Shown here one piece after another: positions 61,445 to 64,000 of a DNA stretch of 64,000 nt (the first letter of the stretch is position 1; every line of letters begins with the position of its first letter). A program made the translations under genes and the position numbers. Below the pieces are notes generated by a model. The model saw only the letters and a program-made list of their open reading frames with translations. It was not told the DNA's origin and made no database searches. Origin of the DNA: Bacillus salacetis (lineage in GTDB: Bacteria; Bacillota; Bacilli; Bacillales; Bacillaceae_B); NCBI RefSeq assembly GCF_003581585.1, contig NZ_QXIR01000002.1, positions 124,001 to 188,000 of the forward strand, in the 5' to 3' direction.

Positions 61445-62593
61445 TCAAGACAGGTCCTTGTTCCTATTCATTACAGCTCCTGAAACGGGATAATCATCCA
61501 AGTCCAATTCTGTGGGTTTTCCGAGTGCCAGACTTGCCAGCTCGGCTCCAAGGTAAGGCCCGCTGGTCAGGCCGGACGCTCCCAGGCCGTTTGCAAGCAA
61601 TAGGCCCTCATATCCCGGAAGCCTTCCGATCACGGGCAAAAAACCCGGTGTATATGGCCGGAATCCGACCCTTGTTTCCAAAATAGTACTATTAATAATG
61701 CCTGGAGCAATATCGATGGCTTTATCAAGAATCTCATGGAGCCCACCAGCAGTGGGACGAACATCGAAACCTGTATTATCCTCATGGGTGGCACCTGCCA
61801 CCAGACGCCCTCCCTCGAAGCTCAATAGATACTGATTGGTTGGCGGCATGACAACCGGCCATTGATCAGTATTCATTCCTTCAAGGTGCAGGTGGAGGAT
61901 CTGAGCCTTTTGGAAAGAAACTTGAAATTCAACCCCCAGTGGATCAATCAGTTCGGCAGCCCATGCTCCTCCAGTTACTACTACTTCATCTGCAAAAAAG
62001 TTTTCCCCTTGAATCTCTATGCCGACAACCTTACCACTTTCAGTAAGCAGGGAACCTCCACCTATGATCATCCGCGCGCCATTCTTAATTGCCGCACTTA
62101 ATAAAGCATCCCTCAGAGCTCTTCCATCCACCCGGGCTCCCCCGCTGATATACACTGAACCATACTCCTTGGATAATATGGGAATAAGTTTGCGGGTCTC
62201 CTCGTTGGACAGGATTTTGATATCGCCGATTTCCGGGGCATCTTCCCGCCTCTTTATTGTGCGTTCTTTCATTTTTTTCAGTTTGTCTTCATCGGTATGA
62301 AGGCTGAGGGCACCCACTTGCTTATATCCGGTATCTGCCTCACCCTCTTCCTTCAGTCGTTCAATAAGGGAAGGATAATAACGTGCGCCGCCTTTTACTA
62401 AACGGTACCATGCTTTATTACGGCGCTGCGAGATCCAGGGACATACAATGCCGGCAGCTGCATCCGTTGCCTGCCCGGGATGGTGCCGATCTGCAATCAA
62501 TACTTCCACACCTTCTTTTGCCAGGTGATAAGCAGCAGAAGCCCCTAGGACCCCCGCGCCAACTACAATAATTTTCTTCAATTTGAACACCAC
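61445..62593 (-). CDS. FAD-dependent amino acid/glycine oxidase (DAO family)
   Basis: About 380 residues. Dinucleotide-binding KIIVVGAGVLGASAAYHLAK, ADRHHPGQATDAAAGIVCPW, later GARVDGRALRDALL and RVGFRPYTPGFLPVIGRLP with GLGASGLTSGPYLGAEL. Oxidises an amine or amino acid; substrate unknown. Several GTG/TTG starts near 62581-62593; GGAG lies upstream. Confidence 0.9.
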   Translation of the reverse strand: MVFKLKKIIVVGAGVLGASAAYHLAKEGVEVLIADRHHPGQATDAAAGIVCPWISQRRNKAWYRLVKGGARYYPSLIERLKEEGEADTGYKQVGALSLHTDEDKLKKMKERTIKRREDAPEIGDIKILSNEETRKLIPILSKEYGSVYISGGARVDGRALRDALLSAAIKNGARMIIGGGSLLTESGKVVGIEIQGENFFADEVVVTGGAWAAELIDPLGVEFQVSFQKAQILHLHLEGMNTDQWPVVMPPTNQYLLSFEGGRLVAGATHEDNTGFDVRPTAGGLHEILDKAIDIAPGIINSTILETRVGFRPYTPGFLPVIGRLPGYEGLLLANGLGASGLTSGPYLGAELASLALGKPTELDLDDYPVSGAVMNRNKDLS

Positions 62594-62663
62594 TCTCCAG
62601 AATCTCTATTCGTCGATTGTACTAAACGAGGCGAGTATTCTCAAACCAAAAAAGGGCGGAGAT

Positions 62664-63062
62664 TCATTCAGATTCTTTATAAAAACTGGATAGGAATATA
62701 AAACCCAAGAAAAGCAGCATCGGTTCCTGAAGGGAAATGCTGATATGGAAGAAGGAAGGGATTGTAATGGAAGGGGCAATGAAATAGAAAAGTGAATGAA
62801 AACCGAGATACCATGCAGGAATACCGGCACCTGCAAATTTTTTATAATCGAACTTCCATTTTCCCGGTTGAGTGTTGAGTTCCATAAAAGAGGGAACAAC
62901 CAGCAGCATCCCCCCGACTAAAAATTGCACAGTTACAAAGCAGACTGTATAAGGAAATAATTTAAATGTATTCATCCCATACTCCCTCAGCGCATTTCCT
63001 AAAGTGCTTGTGCCAATCCAATAGAAGGTATACAGCGCAAAGCAAATAAAGTACTTGGCCAT
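62664..63062 (-). CDS. membrane protein, 132 aa, four helices
   Basis: ATG 63062 with GGAGGTG nine bases upstream; GTG further up overlaps the site. Four hydrophobic segments; starts MAKYFICFALYTFYWIGTST. Family not recognised. Confidence 0.75.
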   Translation of the reverse strand: MAKYFICFALYTFYWIGTSTLGNALREYGMNTFKLFPYTVCFVTVQFLVGGMLLVVPSFMELNTQPGKWKFDYKKFAGAGIPAWYLGFHSLFYFIAPSITIPSFFHISISLQEPMLLFLGFIFLSSFYKESE

Positions 63063-63207
63063 GACTATTTTCACCTCCGTTCTTACTACAATATACGGAA
63101 GAAACTGCAGGGAGTCCCGATATTAAAAGATTATTCAAAAAATATCCAATAGAGCTATTTTTCGGTTATTATAAATCATGGAGTCATATAAAAAGTAGGT
63201 GAAAAAA

Positions 63208-64000
63208 TTGAATTCGTTCAGACAATTGAAACATATGGATCGAAATGTATGGATCCGTTTTACAGGAGAAGCCATCAACGGCATTGCTTTCATGATGCTC
63301 ATGCCTTTCTTTGCCCTTTATCTTAAAGACAAGGTGGATTCCCTATGGCTGGTAGGGGTCGTAATGGCAGTAGCACCGATTGCTTCAGTGGTGGGAACGA
63401 TGCTTGGCGGTAAATTGGCCGATGTATATGGCCGAAAGCCGATCATGGTGATTTCGATGTTCGGGAACAGCATAGTCATGCTTGGGTTTGTATTCTTTGA
63501 TACCTTTATTGCTTTCATCTTTCTTTCTGCCTTCATGGGGTTCTTCAATTCCCTTTTCCATCCAGCAGCATCGGCCATGGTCGCAGATGTAACAGCACCG
63601 GATAAAAGGACAGAAGCATTTGGACTTTTGCGGCTCGGCCATAACGTCGGTGCAGCCGTTGGTCCGTTGATTGGCGCGTCCATCATCGTATTTTCAAAAT
63701 CGGTGATTTTCCTGATTGCAGCAGGTTCTGTTTTTATTTATTCGCTAATAGTGGCGTTATTTATTTATGAAAGCCTTCCAAAACGGGAACGGAAAGACTC
63801 CCTCATTCAGGATGAGCAGGAAAAGGAAAACCTTCCTTCACCGCTGCAGGTTCTGTTCAAGGATAAGCTCCTGCTGGTTTTTGTACTGACAGGAGTGGTG
63901 ATTTCCATGAGTTTTTCACAAACCGAAGGGATGCTCCCACTTCACTTTGATAATGAATTGAAGCACATTCCTTCTGAGAAAAATCCATTCCCTTTCCTGA
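63208..64000 (+). CDS. MFS transporter, truncated by window edge
   Basis: TTG start (MNSFRQLKHMDRNVWIRFTG) with AGGTG upstream. About 264 residues visible to the window end. Motif A GGKLADVYGRKP between helices 2 and 3, and GHNVGAAVGPLIGA later. DHA-type drug or metabolite exporter; substrate unknown. Confidence 0.9.
   Translation, partial: MNSFRQLKHMDRNVWIRFTGEAINGIAFMMLMPFFALYLKDKVDSLWLVGVVMAVAPIASVVGTMLGGKLADVYGRKPIMVISMFGNSIVMLGFVFFDTFIAFIFLSAFMGFFNSLFHPAASAMVADVTAPDKRTEAFGLLRLGHNVGAAVGPLIGASIIVFSKSVIFLIAAGSVFIYSLIVALFIYESLPKRERKDSLIQDEQEKENLPSPLQVLFKDKLLLVFVLTGVVISMSFSQTEGMLPLHFDNELKHIPSEKNPFPFL

Overview
The window looks like chromosomal DNA of a low-to-moderate GC, endospore-forming member of the Bacillaceae (a Bacillus/Rossellomorea-type genome). 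Reasons: strong AGGAGG-type ribosome binding sites, frequent TTG/GTG starts, many recognisable Bacillus subtilis-type genes (yndG-yndH-yndJ, yteA, yugU/yjbQ, a GerPF-like spore protein, YflT-like stress protein, YhjQ-like copper protein, YtrA-type GntR regulator) and many tiny hydrophilic spore/stress-type proteins. No rRNA, tRNA, CRISPR or prophage module was seen. It is mostly ordinary housekeeping and accessory chromosome, but the spaces between genes carry several repeat families.

Layout. 0-12 kb, mostly minus strand: truncated BCCT osmolyte transporter, two 3D-domain cell-wall proteins (one with LysM repeats) around an aeRF1/VLRF1-type factor, a second methionine aminopeptidase, a DUF2254 membrane protein broken by an in-frame TGA, a DJ-1/PfpI protein, an Xaa-Pro peptidase and topoisomerase III. 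12-22 kb: BmrA-like ABC exporter, PPK2 kinase, small membrane/redox proteins, an alpha/beta hydrolase behind a structured leader, DUF429, and the yndG-yndH-yndJ operon. 22.8-23.65 kb: a noncoding tandem array of about 16 units with a 52/53-bp period. 24-32.7 kb: M50-like protease, Gfo/Idh/MocA oxidoreductase, DUF2935, methyltransferase, spore protein, CPBP protease, 3-methyladenine glycosylase, and a NUDIX/peptidase E operon. 33-41 kb: YjbQ, two DUF421 proteins, YteA followed by a run of small hydrophilic genes, a Gly/Tyr-rich protein, DUF1992, and an unusual fusion of an XRE helix-turn-helix to a degenerate F1-ATPase beta-like domain. 41-50 kb: SMR pair, DUF3231 pseudogene, LysE exporter, acidic lipoprotein, HU, STAS protein, an internally deleted IS1182 copy, CorA. 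50-56 kb: GntR - ABC ATPase - ABC permease - ECF sigma cluster, with a membrane protein carrying a consensus WalR box next to it. 56-64 kb: orphan OpuAC-type lipoprotein, AlaX editing protein, a stress-type SDR with a sigma-B promoter, FAD oxidase and a truncated MFS transporter.

Repeats. Three families stand out: (i) a palindrome with core GGGACTGTCCC, six copies at the 3' ends of genes; (ii) a roughly 192-bp MITE with terminal inverted repeats, four copies, one with an 8-bp target duplication; (iii) the 52/53-bp array. A typical Bacillaceae palindromic repeat is nested in the IS1182 remnant.

Decay. At least four genes carry inactivating changes (DUF2254, an S51-like peptidase, a small gene at 30.7 kb and DUF3231). 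These could be real pseudogenes, or for the single-change cases assembly errors. All assignments rest on reading the sequence and remembered family motifs; no database search was possible.
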